From Ochromonas danica (Eukaryota > Sar > Chrysophyceae > Chromulinales > Chromulinaceae), in NCBI GenBank assembly GCA_015146655.1, contig VKHL01000174.1:1-55668 (forward strand): DNA of 55,668 nt, read 5' to 3'. Within the stretch, counting starts at the first letter, position 1. Every line of letters starts with the position of its first letter. Shown in pieces: positions 10,480 through 20,698 of the stretch. The translations under genes were made by a program, and so were the position numbers. The notes under the pieces were generated by a model. It saw nothing but the letters and a program-made list of their open reading frames with translations. It did no database searches and was not told the DNA's origin.

Positions 10480-12045
10480 TTATTTGTTGGGGTAGATAAG
10501 CGAGATTACTTGTTTCGATCATTTTGGGATCGCGAAGAATGCTACAAGATCCTGTCAACGAATTTAGATCGCAGTCGATCGAGTGATGTTCGTAGATCGT
10601 CTGTTGCCTTACCTCCTCCTCCCATGGACTCCACTGCCATAGTGGGGGGATCTGGCAGCAATAGTCTGGCTACCTCTGTCCGACTAGCATCTTCACCTAT
10701 CTCACCCACCCCTCCTGTTCCAACCAATACCACATCAACAACGTCAGTGCCAGCATCTGATTCAGCTGAACCATCTCCTATTCCACTCGACCGCAGAGCA
10801 TCAAGAAGGATGTCCACGGGTGGTATCTTATTAGAAGACGGATTTGAGGACTCAGAAAGTGGATTTCGATCTGGTGAAAGTAGTCGACCAGCTAGTGTCA
10901 ACCTGACAGGTGATGCCAAGGCAACTTTCCATCAAGAATTAACCAAGGGCAAAATGAAGCTACAAGTAGTGAATGCTACATTAGATCTCACATTGAAAGA
11001 GTTTGAATTACTCTTTCTTGCAGAGAATGCACCTTATAATTATAAACGATATCATGAATCAGTCAAGGATACGAAAGTTGTGATGACCTCATGGAGTGAA
11101 CCATCGCCTGGATTGGGTGTAGGCCGTGAGATTCGCTTTTTCAAACCTGTTAATCTACCTGGTTTAGCATCAACACGTGGTGTTAAAGTACAACGATTAA
11201 GAAAGTTTGGTACCTATGGAATGATATTATATTCCGTGACAAAGTTGGAAGATGTCCCCGCAGCAGATGCTTTTAGTGTGGATGATTTGTTAGGGGTGAG
11301 GAGTATATCTTAAACAGAGATGTGAGGGTTTGGTAGTTATGGTAATACTCTGTGTGTGTCTGTGTCTGTTATGTGTTAATAGGCTTATGTAGTCGGGGAA
11401 AACAAGATTATGATTGAGATTTCCTTCCAATCTACTTGGGTGAAGTCAAGTTTTATGAGATATCTCATTGATATTAATACTAACTCAGAGATGACCAAGT
11501 GGATGGAGGCACTTTATGAACATTTCAGGAAGGTAAGAGACAGACAGTTGACCTAACATCATTTTCTAAGAGGGAATGACTCAATCACTATCTTGGGTGT
11601 CTAGGTCGGGGAATTGTATAAAGCAGGGAAGGTTGAGTTGGAGTTACCCCCTGCAGAGGATCAAGCAACTGTTCCCCAGGCTGCTGCGCCTGTTACTCTG
11701 CCTGCTCCTGTTCCTGAAGTTAAACCAGCTTTACCTCCCCCACCAACAGAGTCTGTGGTTGTGAAGACAGAGAAAGAAAGTGGTGGCTGGAAAGACTCTC
11801 TGCTACAAGATCCGCTTCGATTATTACTCTTGTTAATCTTGTTGGTGTTTGTCGTTCGAAGCTATGCTATGATTCGAAACAGTGAAGCGAAGATCGACCA
11901 TCTCGAGCAAACTGTCCAGTCATTGCAGGCTTCTATCGAGTCACTGCGAGGTCAACTGATCGACTACACTAACAATTTACACCAACAAGCGGTCTTGTCA
12001 TCGCAAGAAGATGTTGCAGTGACTGCGACACAATCTGAGCTGTGA
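9874..12045 (+). CDS. GRAM-VASt domain membrane protein (LAM/Aster-type sterol transfer family)
   Basis: Five exons join with consistent phase: 9874-10105, 10201-10374, 10496-11295, 11383-11532 and 11605-12045, giving 598 residues. The N-terminus is a Ser/Thr/Asn-rich low-complexity region with poly-Asn. A GRAM domain follows (VLLHGRMYVTTKFVCFYSNL, IRIPYSHIKSI, DYLFRSFWDREECYKIL), then a Ser/Pro-rich linker. The VASt domain runs from MKLQVVNATLDLTLKEFELL to FMRYLIDINTNSEMTKWM. After a Pro-rich stretch, one membrane helix (LLLLLILLVFVVRSY) is followed by a short coiled coil. Family members sit in the ER at contact sites with the plasma membrane and move sterol through the VASt fold. That function is transferred by domain order. 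The second intron contains a TG microsatellite immediately before its acceptor. Confidence 0.92.
10437..10479 (+). repeat. (TG)n microsatellite in intron 2 of the GRAM-VASt gene
   Basis: An almost uninterrupted TG run lies within the 121-nt intron, about 16 bases before the acceptor. Length changes here could affect splicing. Confidence 0.95.
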
Positions 12046-12634
12046 TAAATTAGACAGATTGAACATTACTGTCTCTTTGTTTCATCTTACTGGTGGGATA
12101 GCATAGTGTGACTGACCATCCGACTATCTATCTTGACCACCTACTACTACTACTACACTACTACAACCAACTATAGCGTTCGTTCGCGAAGTGTGTTCTT
12201 ATCTTCTTACCAATCTTTATCGTTGTATGATTGTAGGAACTACTGACTTCTAATACTGCGATGCTATGACATACATGCTAACTGCCCTAGCCCTATTATC
12301 TGATGATCTGATTTTTGTTGAAGGCGTTTTCTTCTTGCTCTTCTTTCTGGTCATTCTTCTACTTCACCATATGATTTATTGCATTAAGCTGACTGGCAAT
12401 ATCCATGTCCATAAACTATGTTATGACGCTTCTCTTGGATAATAGATTATAATATTATTCCTCTCGTCTCTTTCTTCCCCTTGCAATCTCTCTATTCTCT
12501 CGCACACACAATTGTTTTGTTCAGTGAGACATCTTGACTAATGTAATGCTCCTTCCCTCTCTAAATATATACTACAGTAGTATTACTGTTATACTACTAC
12601 ACACTAGTTGGTAGTACTGTTGCCGACGCATGCT

Positions 12635-12666
<32 letters not shown>

Positions 12667-12743
12667 ACACTACAGAGTGCAATACCATCTTGGTCAAATG
12701 GTCCGCAATGGACCAGAGGTTTGGTGCGTTCTTCTTCCTCCTT
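12046..12743. other. 3' intergenic region between convergent genes, with (CA)n
   Basis: This separates the GRAM-VASt gene (+) from the methyltransferase gene (-). It contains a short CTA/ACT run near 12140 and an AC microsatellite at 12635-12670. No gene is recognised. Confidence 0.5.
12635..12670 (+). repeat. (AC)n microsatellite
   Basis: An AC dinucleotide run with one AG interruption, in the 3' flank of the methyltransferase gene. Confidence 0.95.
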
Positions 12744-13634
12744 CTAGGGCTTGACGAAGGTGAGAAGCCAATAGCGAAGGTCCAATTCAATCACTTCCCT
12801 ATCGCCCACTAAAGCCTCCAAATCTTTGAGAGGATCCAATCTCTTCTCCACATCCTCCTCAATCTCACTTTGCTTCTGATAGAAAGCAGGAAGAGCAGAA
12901 TAAGTACGAAGATATCCAAAGAAGGATTCTTTTGATAGACTGTGATGGATAAGGAAAGACTCTTTCTTAGCAGAGGAACTGTATGGAAAGGTTACACCGT
13001 CATAACCATTATCAACTAGACGACGATCACATTCCCAAAAACATTTTGGATCACTTGGTGGGAGATGAGAACCAAGATGATCATAGTAAAAGGTATTAAA
13101 ATGATGAAGTAGGACAGGATCACGAGGTTGGATCACAGCATAGCTGACAACGGCTAGTACCCCTTGCGACTGTAAGACCTTGTCAATTGTTTTCCAAAGA
13201 TGATCATCTTCTGAGGGAGAAGTTGGTAAGAACCAATGTAATGCTTGTGCAATAGTGATCAGAGAGACTGACTCAGCATCTATTACACTGTTCGTGGTAG
13301 TGGTAGTAGTAGTAGTAGTAGTAGAGGTAGTGGTAGAGGTAGTGGTAGAGGCAGTGGTAGTGGAAGGAGATAAGGTAGAAGCATCTCCTTCCATCCATGT
13401 AATCTGTGGATGATGTTTGCGTGCTTCTTCAATCGATCCCACAGCTTTATCAATACCAATACTATGTTGGAAATGAGGGGCAAGTTGTTTGGTCAATTGC
13501 CCTGTACCACAAGCAACGTCAATATAGAGATGACGATGTTGACAACGTTTTAGTATGGCATTGAGAAGATCAACAAGGTAATCAGGTCGAAATTGATTAT
13601 ATTGAGCAGCTACACCTCCAAAGAACTTGTACAT
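12744..13634 (-). CDS. Class I SAM-dependent methyltransferase (trans-aconitate methyltransferase/CRG1-like)
   Basis: A single 296-codon exon starts at ATG 13634 and ends in TAG. The opening MYKFFGGVAAQYNQFRPDY is typical of the TMT1/CRG1-like group. Motif I (LYIDVACGTGQLTKQLA) binds S-adenosylmethionine. Motif II ends at the acidic GIDKAVGSIEEA. The LITIAQALHWF segment is the post-motif region of this family. C-terminal RYWLLTFVKP is also characteristic. A Thr/Ser tract coded by a GTA/GTG-type microsatellite interrupts the domain between the SAM site and the IAQALHWF strand, at about residues 107-131. Related enzymes methylate small carboxylic acids or other small molecules. The substrate here is unknown. 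Confidence 0.9.
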   Translation of the reverse strand: MYKFFGGVAAQYNQFRPDYLVDLLNAILKRCQHRHLYIDVACGTGQLTKQLAPHFQHSIGIDKAVGSIEEARKHHPQITWMEGDASTLSPSTTTASTTTSTTTSTTTTTTTTTTNSVIDAESVSLITIAQALHWFLPTSPSEDDHLWKTIDKVLQSQGVLAVVSYAVIQPRDPVLLHHFNTFYYDHLGSHLPPSDPKCFWECDRRLVDNGYDGVTFPYSSSAKKESFLIHHSLSKESFFGYLRTYSALPAFYQKQSEIEEDVEKRLDPLKDLEALVGDREVIELDLRYWLLTFVKP

Positions 13635-13908
13635 TTCCTTCTTCTACCTACAAGAATAGTTGATGTAGTCCCAGATTGTATTCCTTTCTGTTTGGTTTTG
13701 CATTGAAACAGAACTTGGAACTCCTAAACTCAATCCATTCTGGCTGGTTGGCAATGTGGGAAGTAGTCTAGAGCCAGTCTATCGACTATTTTCCTTTTAT
13801 CATCGAAGAGAATATCATCGAAGAGAAGTGTTTGTCTTCTTGTCCGACCTCGTCAATACATAACATTCCCGACTACAGTGTAAGACTTGAACATTATATC
13901 CAGCAGCG

Positions 13909-14577
13909 ATGGAAATAATTCAATATTTTCCTCAAACAATTCCCTTCCCAACAACAGTGACTTTTTCATCGAAACGAAACGCACAAACAAACCACGACTT
14001 TTTCTATTGGAAAAGTCTGGATAAAAGTAGCAAAAGAAGGGTTTATCGATCAATTGTTCCCACACTTCCTCAAACAATTTCCCTTTCTCTCACATTCTTC
14101 ATAGTCTATTCATATTGGTATTCGTATTCGTATTGGTATTCGTATTGGCCATCCTTTATTCTTCAGACGTCAAGATTAATAACAAGCATGACGAATAATA
14201 ATTTCTCACTAGCTTCCCTACGAAAATATATGATGATGATGTCATTTTATTCTTCTTCTCCTATTGCTAAGATAATTGTACTATTTGGGATCCTTATTTT
14301 GATCGTGATTAGAAGATATCTTCTTGATTCCTACTGCCAGAAAATCATCAAACAAGAAGTAAAATCCGCCGTGTTCAAACCAACTTTTGATAGAAGCCTC
14401 TGGTTTGGTGCTGATATTATTGCTGAACACAGTAATGCTATTCAAGCAGCAAACGGCACCAATATGAACCAATATCGCAATGTGACGATGTTCAAGTTCG
14501 CTTCGTCTTTAGTTTTTGATTTTATCTTCTCACCCCTTACCTTCACTGAGTTTCTTTTGGGGCTATTCGGAAAATGA
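13909..14577 (+). CDS. Small membrane protein, unknown function
   Basis: The open frame begins at ATG 13909 and ends in TGA. An internal ATG at 14188 would give a 129-residue protein and may be the true start. The upstream part contains an odd Tyr/Trp/Ser stretch coded by an imperfect TATTCGTATTGG repeat. The 14188 form has hydrophobic helices at AKIIVLFGILILIVI and FASSLVFDFIFSPL, with a moderately charged middle. No family is recognised. Sequences near 13930 and 14080 share CCTCAAACAATT, a short direct repeat. Confidence 0.45.
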   Translation: MEIIQYFPQTIPFPTTVTFSSKRNAQTNHDFFYWKSLDKSSKRRVYRSIVPTLPQTISLSLTFFIVYSYWYSYSYWYSYWPSFILQTSRLITSMTNNNFSLASLRKYMMMMSFYSSSPIAKIIVLFGILILIVIRRYLLDSYCQKIIKQEVKSAVFKPTFDRSLWFGADIIAEHSNAIQAANGTNMNQYRNVTMFKFASSLVFDFIFSPLTFTEFLLGLFGK

Positions 14578-15491
14578 AGAAGAAGATTCCTCTGAAGAGT
14601 ATTATTTACAATGATATTCGGACAATGGATTAAATGACTGGAGGGTGACTTGAGTTTAAGACAAGCTGCACTTTCGGAAAGTGCAAAAATCATTACATTT
14701 GCTTTGTTATTTTATCATATGGTTACATATTGTTTCATCACTTTTTGAAACTGATTTTAACAATAGATTAATATATTATTATTAACTTAACATTGAAGAT
14801 TATTATCTATGAAGTACATTTTGTTATTTCTTTCATAGCTTGACTTTTAATCATTAAAGTCCCCACAGGATCATCACCTTGTATGTAACACATCCAAAGG
14901 GTGAAATTTCTCCTCTGAATCAAATGCTCGTTCACTTTCTTGGACGAATGTAGACAGCAGAGAGTTCTATTGCTAAATGGAGATCGAACAAATCCAGTAC
15001 AAGTAGCTGATGAATGGAAGGAAGGGTAGTAGTAGTGTCGTGCAATGCAATGTGGTATATACACCACAACACTGCTACAGATGCCTCTGCAGAGTATTTC
15101 TCACCCAATGCACTATTGCTATTATACTTCTTCCATAAGATCAATACAGTCAAGTAGAGTAGAGTAATAGAGTCATTCGTCATCACCATACTTATATGAA
15201 CAATACTATAAGTATGACTTAACACCCATAGAACCTAATAATACTCTTGCCCAATAGGCTCTCTGGCATAGACTCCACTTGTTTCTTGATTTCTGTTTTC
15301 CTGGTTTTTGGTGGCGGAGGAAGGGCGGTGGAAAGATAAGAAAGATAAAGTGTTAGAAATGAATAGCTGAACTTAATAATTTGCTCGCCGACTATTGTAA
15401 GAATAGCAAAGGAACTAAAACACTCTAAAGAGTTACTACAACGGCTTCTTCCTACAGCTGCAACAATTTTTGAAGGAATAGTTTACTGCAC
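14578..15491. other. Intergenic region with one possible exon
   Basis: This lies between two convergent genes. Apart from the minus-strand frame at 14932-15189, nothing is recognised. AT-rich stretches near 14760-14810 carry no clear feature. Confidence 0.4.
14932..15189 (-). CDS. Possible small protein or gene fragment
   Basis: An 85-residue frame with coding-like composition (LWKKYNSNSALGEKYSAEAS and AVLWCIYHIALHD). It ends ...IRPRK. No homologue is recognised and no flanking exon was proven. It could be a relic exon. Confidence 0.3.
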   Translation of the reverse strand: MVMTNDSITLLYLTVLILWKKYNSNSALGEKYSAEASVAVLWCIYHIALHDTTTTLPSIHQLLVLDLFDLHLAIELSAVYIRPRK

Positions 15492-18400
15492 TTAAGGCAA
15501 CAGAGTAAAAGGATCAACTGGCTGGACACCACTGGCAGGAGGCACAGCAGGAACAGCGGGAGGTTCCGCCTCTACAGGCTGCTGTTGGATGGGCTCAGTA
15601 ACTGGTGCGGGCTGTTCAGGAGCGGGTGCAGCTGGCTGATCCACAACTTCAGGGACTGGCACCTCTGGTGCAGCAGCAACTGGAGTAGCTTCTTCCTTCT
15701 GTTCTTCGGGAGCAGGTTGTTGAGCAGGTTCGCTAGAAGCTTGATCCTTGGTGGACTTGTGACCAGAAGAAGGACTCTTCTTGTGTTTTTTAGCAGCACC
15801 ATCAGCAGGATGGGGCTCAGGAGCAGGCTGTTGTTCTACCGCTGGAGCAGTTTCTTGAGGCTGTTGGGGAGTGGCTTCGACAGGAGCAGCAGCTTCCTCG
15901 ACTTTGGGCTGTTCCACAGGTTGCTCAGCAATAGGCTCAGCTACAACTGGCTGTTCCACAGGGGTCTCAACGACAGGAGCAGGTTGTTCTGGGGTAGGAA
16001 CCACAGGCTCAGGCTGAGGAGCAGGTTGCTCTGGCACTGGCTCCACCGGAACAGGCTGTTCAGGAGCAGGTTGCTCTGGGACAGCAGGCTCTGGTTGAGG
16101 AGCAGGTTGCTCTGGCACTGGCTCCACCGGAACAGGCTGTTCAGGAGCAGGTTGCTCTGGGACAGCAGGCTCTGGTTGAGGAGCAGGAATGGGTTCAGTT
16201 GGCACCGGTTGCTCAGGAACGGGAACTGGAACCACTGGCTCAACAGGCTGTTCAGGAGTAGCATCTTTGTTTGATTTAGGGCTCTTCTTGTGCTTGCGTT
16301 CTGGCTCGGCAGCAGGTTGTTCTACAGGTTCAGGAGTGGACTTGTCTTTATTGGACTTTGTGGTTTTCTTGTGCTTTTGCTCAGGAGTGGCAGGCTCAAC
16401 AACAGGCTCAGTTGCAACTGGTTGTTCAGCTGGGGTCTCCACAACTGGTGCGGGTTGCTCAGGGGCAGGAACCACAGGCTCAGGCTGAGGAGCTGGTTGT
16501 TCAGGGGCAGGAACCACAGGCTCAGGCTGAGGAACAGGTTGCTCAGGAGTGCTCTTATCCTTGTTGGACTTGGTGCTCTTCTTATGCTTGTGTTCAGGAG
16601 AGGTCTCAGGACCAACAGGTTGTTCAGCTGGGGTCTCCACCACAGGAGCGGGTTGTTCAGGCACAGGTTCCACAGGAACAGATTGTTCAGGGGCGGGAAC
16701 TTCAGGTTCCACTGGAGCAGGTTGCTCAGGGGCAGGAACCACAGGCTCTGGTTGCTCAGGAGTGGTCTTGTCTTTGTTGGGCTTGGTGCTCTTCTTATGC
16801 TTGTGCTCAGGTTCAGCAGTAACTGGTTGTTCAGGAACAGGTTCTGGCTGAGGAGTAACAGGCTCCTCCTCCTTGGGTTGCTCCACAGGTTGTTCTACTG
16901 GTTCAGGAGTGGTCTTGTCTTTGTTGGACTTAGTGCTCTTCTTGTGCTTGTGTTCAGGAGAGGTCTCAGAAGCAACTGGCTGTTCAGCTGGGGTCTCCGC
17001 CACAGGAGCGGGTTGTTCAGGCACAGGTTCCACAGGAGCAGGTTGCTCAGGGGCGGGAACCACAGGCTCGGGCTGAGGAGCAGGTTGTTCAGGGGCAGGA
17101 ACTTCAGGCTCGGGCTGAGGAGCTGGTTGTTCAGGGGCGGGAACTTCAGGCTCTGGTTGAGGAGCAGGTTGTTCAGGGGCAGGGTTGGTTTTGCCATCCT
17201 TGGGCTTGTCCTTCTTGTTGAGCTTATCCTGAGCTTTATGCAAGAGATCATCCACCACAGGCAAGATATCCTTAACAGGAGGGATAGTAGCACTAATATC
17301 CACTTGATGAGGAACTTTCACAGGAGGAAGCTTGACATCAGGAGTCTTTGGTAAGTTGACATCAATTTTGGCATGATAAGGCTTTTCAGTGGGACGCTGA
17401 CTAGGTTGATAAGTAGGACGACGGGTTTTAGGCTTTTCCGAAGGACGGAAAGAAGGCTTGGCACTAGGAGAAGCAGTAGAGACGGTGTGCTTCTTATTCT
17501 TGTCATCTTCTTTTCCTTTCTTATCATCATGCTTATGAGATTTGCGGTGACGATTCTCCTCTTCACTCTCACTTTCATCAGCACTGTTATCATCTTCGTC
17601 CTCAGAGTCATCCTCAGAGTCATTAATAGGCTTCTTAGACTTCTTCTTGTGTGAATCTTCTTCCTCGTCATCCTCGTCGTGTTTGCTGGTCTGTTTTCCG
17701 TTCTTTCCTTTGTCATCCTTGTCGAACTTAGATGACTTCTTTCCCTTGACTGGCTCTTCGTCCTCGCTTTCGTCATCATGGTGCTTGACGGTCTTCTTGC
17801 TGTTCTTGTTCTTCACCTCATCCTCACTGTCCTCATCGTCATATTTGGACTGTTTTCCATGCTTAGCCTTGACTGGCTCTTCGTCCTCGCTTTCATCATC
17901 GTGCTTGTCATGGTGCTTGACGGTCTTCTTGCTGTTCTTGTTCTTCACCTCTTCCTCGCTGTCCTCGTCGTCGTACTTGGACTGTTTTCCTTGCTTACCC
18001 TTGACTGGCTCTTCATCTTCACTTTCGTCATCGTAATTGCCAGCCTTCTTCTTTTTCTCGTCATCATGATGCTTGACAGACTTCTTGCCTTTGCCCTTCA
18101 CCTCTTCCTCCTCGTCACTATCACTATCACTGTCCTCGTCGTCATACTTTGTGGCATGCTTGCCTTTCTTCTCCTTCTCCTCCTCATGATACTTGGTAGT
18201 CTTTTTGCCTTTCTTGTCTTCCTCCTCCTCTTCATCTTTAGCATGCTTGGAAGGGTACTTCTCTTTCATCTTCTTTCCCTCCTCTTCATACTTCTTGGCA
18301 TACTTACCATAATACTTGTCATAATAATAATTACTGGTAGGTTGTTGAGTAGGAGCAGGAGCAGCTTCGTTCGTGCAATAGCATTGACGAGTTGACTTGT

Positions 18401-18899
18401 CAATATGGAGAGGACAAGTACGACCTTCATGACGACCATAGGCCCAATCACAACACAACTTGTTCCCTTTATGATCCTACATATAGTGACATGAAAGACA
18501 AGAACAGTGAGCATGATCACTTCAAGAGGGTAAGAATATGTATAGGATAAGAGTGCTTACAATATAAATGGAGCAAGTATCATGACAATGCTCATGGCAT
18601 GGAGCATAGGGTAAGGAATGACCGTTTGAATAAGAATGACCTAAGATTTCACTATTGCTTTCAGAGCTTTTCATTGAAGCAAAAAGGCCTAAACCAATCA
18701 GAATGACCATAGAAGCAAAGATTGTCCAATTACGAATTTTGGATGCTCTTTTGACTTCCACGTCAATTTCTGGAGGCACTTCCATGTCATGGAGAGCATC
18801 TTCTCCTTGAGGTAAATCCATTTCCATATCATTTTGTGGAATGGAAGTATAGCCAGACTTCTTACGCCAACCAGAAATTAGATCACCAAGATTCTCCAT
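15492..18899 (-). CDS. Type II membrane protein with Cys-rich region, charged Lys/Asp/Glu repeats and Pro-Glu-Gln repeats
   Basis: Two exons, 18899-18561 and 18476-15492, are joined in phase 0 across an 84-nt GTAAGC...GTAG intron and give about 1107 residues. A cytoplasmic N-terminus of about 65 residues precedes one membrane helix (WTIFASMVILIGLGLFASM), so the bulk is probably outside the cell or in the secretory lumen. Next is a Cys-rich segment (CHEHCHDTC, LCCDWAYGRHEGRTC, QCYC) that spans the intron. About 300 residues of Lys with Asp/Glu/Ser repeats follow, including repeated KTVKHHD and KQSKYDDEDSE units. PSxxPS-like motifs come next (PSAKPSFRPSEKP). The last 550 residues are EQPAP/EPVP repeats punctuated by HKKSTKSNKDK blocks. 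A cell-wall, matrix or mineral-binding role is inferred only. The family is not recognised. Confidence 0.82.
16020..16181 (-). repeat. 81-bp tandem duplication in the Pro/Glu/Gln-rich coding region
   Basis: Two essentially identical adjacent 81-bp copies (16020-16100 and 16101-16181) encode 27 residues each, which keeps frame. They show recent repeat expansion in the protein tail. Confidence 0.85.
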
Positions 18900-19248
18900 G
18901 ATGATGTTGTTTTTGAATCAATTCAAAAATGAATAGAAAAGATGTTGAATAAGGTAAGAAGTACAAGAGAGAATCACTCTTTCAATAGCTATCAAGATGA
19001 GTAAGAGAGCTAGAGTAGAGAGGGATAGATGACTCGACTGTCTTCTAGATGATTCAAAGTTGTTGGTCTTGCCTTCTTGTTGAATGTCCAGCTCTTCTGC
19101 TCTGCCGTCCACTGCCTCACAGCCAATCACTGTCATCATGGCTGCACTGAAACGAAGGGTTAGGGATGAGACAAAGCCTTCTTTCAAATCATATTCTGTG
19201 AGTTTGAATGTGCGTTGGTGGTGTTGTTTGACCACAATCCGCACCAAG

Positions 19249-19258
19249 TTCCATGGAA
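19249..19258. promoter_or_regulatory. Palindrome TTCCATGGAA, copy 2
   Basis: An exact copy lies between the divergent charged-repeat membrane gene (-) and the small membrane protein gene (+). It is followed by CACGCACGCA, which also lies near copies 4 and 5. Confidence 0.5.
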
Positions 19259-19373
19259 TGATTTCCACGCACGCATGGAAAAATCTGGAATTCTGGAATG
19301 CACTTATCTATCAAAATATCGAACATCGTATCATATCATCAACAATAGAATTCGAAATTATTGAACTGATGAA

Positions 19374-19739
19374 ATGATCTCTAGTGTGAAATCTACTATT
19401 TTAGCACAATGGAGACGAGTTGTTAAGTATTCTGTGGTTGGAACTGCTGTGGGTGGTGCTACAGGATGGTTGGGAGGGTATCTTGTCATGAAACATCTGA
19501 TGAAAGAAACAGAATTTGAGATACAGGAAAAAATTGAAGCCAATATATGGGAACTTTTTCAACCTCCGGTGAAATTTTATGTTGACTGGAAGATTAAGCA
19601 AGTGAAACAAGACGGTATTGACAGTTGTGTATTTGTCGGTGCATCGTATGGCTTGGGTGCAGGAATTTCATTAGGAATTACAAGTGCATCGTTGCATTTG
19701 TGCTTTAGATTAGCAAAGTTTGTGTTCATGAGGCGTTAA
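19374..19739 (+). CDS. Small two-helix membrane protein, unknown function
   Basis: A 121-residue frame runs from ATG to TAA. Two glycine-rich hydrophobic helices (SVVGTAVGGATGWLGGYLV and VGASYGLGAGISLGITSAS) flank an amphipathic middle with Lys and Glu. The glycine spacing suggests close helix packing. No family is recognised. The palindrome copy 2 lies 115 bp upstream. Confidence 0.6.
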   Translation: MISSVKSTILAQWRRVVKYSVVGTAVGGATGWLGGYLVMKHLMKETEFEIQEKIEANIWELFQPPVKFYVDWKIKQVKQDGIDSCVFVGASYGLGAGISLGITSASLHLCFRLAKFVFMRR

Positions 19740-20698
19740 TATTGTATTGTGTCTAAATACTGACCTTTTCTTTGTCCTTTCAGCATTGATTGGGTGATTT
19801 TCAAGGCAACAGATAAATTTAATAACGGATACCGCCGAATAGTATCACTGATATTATTTAAATAGTATAGGGTTCCTAAGAAGCACTCAACAATTGTCAT
19901 ATATAATACCATTGATCACCTTCAAAGTTCAAGGCATTCTCGCCAACAGCATTCACATTGAAAGATCGCTTTCAAGCTTTTAACTTGACAAGAAAACAAT
20001 ACCATATGGACTACCTAAACAATTGAAATAGCATAGTGACGGACCCCTATACAATTTGGACTACCTACACTATTTGGTCTCCCTGTACTAATCGGTGGTA
20101 TCTGTTATATTATGTTCCTCCCCGAACTAGCGAGAATCTCCTTCGAGTAACTCCTGACTTTGAGCAAAAGTTTTCAACAAGTCCACAAGTGCTTTTGCGA
20201 AGTGCAACTCGCTTCGAATGGTCTTGCTCCATTATACCCAGCCCGATTTCTTTGAAAACTCGATTTCTTCGAGTCCGAGTCTAAGTCTAAGCAACTCCAT
20301 CCATTCAAATCTAAGCAACTCAATAGCTACAAGGCGAAGAATCGTTTCCGGATTTCAATACAATCATGATACCAGAGTGCTGTACACTGCAGTATTTTTC
20401 AAACCCTTTAACTTACCAGAACTGCGTCCAAAACTCCGAAAAACGAAAAAAGTTCCACTGAACCTTGTCCACCAGAATTCGGAATTGTGGCAAAAAACTG
20501 CTCGAGAGCCATACAACCCATACAGCAAACCTGTGGCCAAGGCCAAAGGGTGAAAGCAAGGAGAGAAGAAGAGCAAACGCTTTGATTATCTCTATCTCGG
20601 TTGTTGGTTATCCTTTTTGAACTTTATTCCCCTCCATCTTCCTTTTCTTCTTCTTCTTTTATTTACAAAGAAGTCCTTGGAAATCTCCTTGTTTTTCT
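19740..20698. other. 5' flank of histidine kinase copy 1
   Basis: A frame of 111 codons at 20218-20553 has no recognisable homology and is probably chance. Part of the segment near 20535-20698 (GGGTGAAAGC onward) resembles the upstream flank of kinase copy 2. No TTCCATGGAA copy is present here, although copy 2 has one. Confidence 0.4.

Noticed and set aside
15585-18395. Long plus-strand open frames opposite the charged-repeat membrane protein
   Set aside because: They are antisense shadows of codon-periodic EQPAP and Lys/Asp repeats. The minus strand has the spliced signal, membrane helix and Cys motif.
20218-20576. Overlapping frames on both strands upstream of histidine kinase copy 1
   Set aside because: No recognisable motif, and the matching flank of copy 2 does not keep either frame open.
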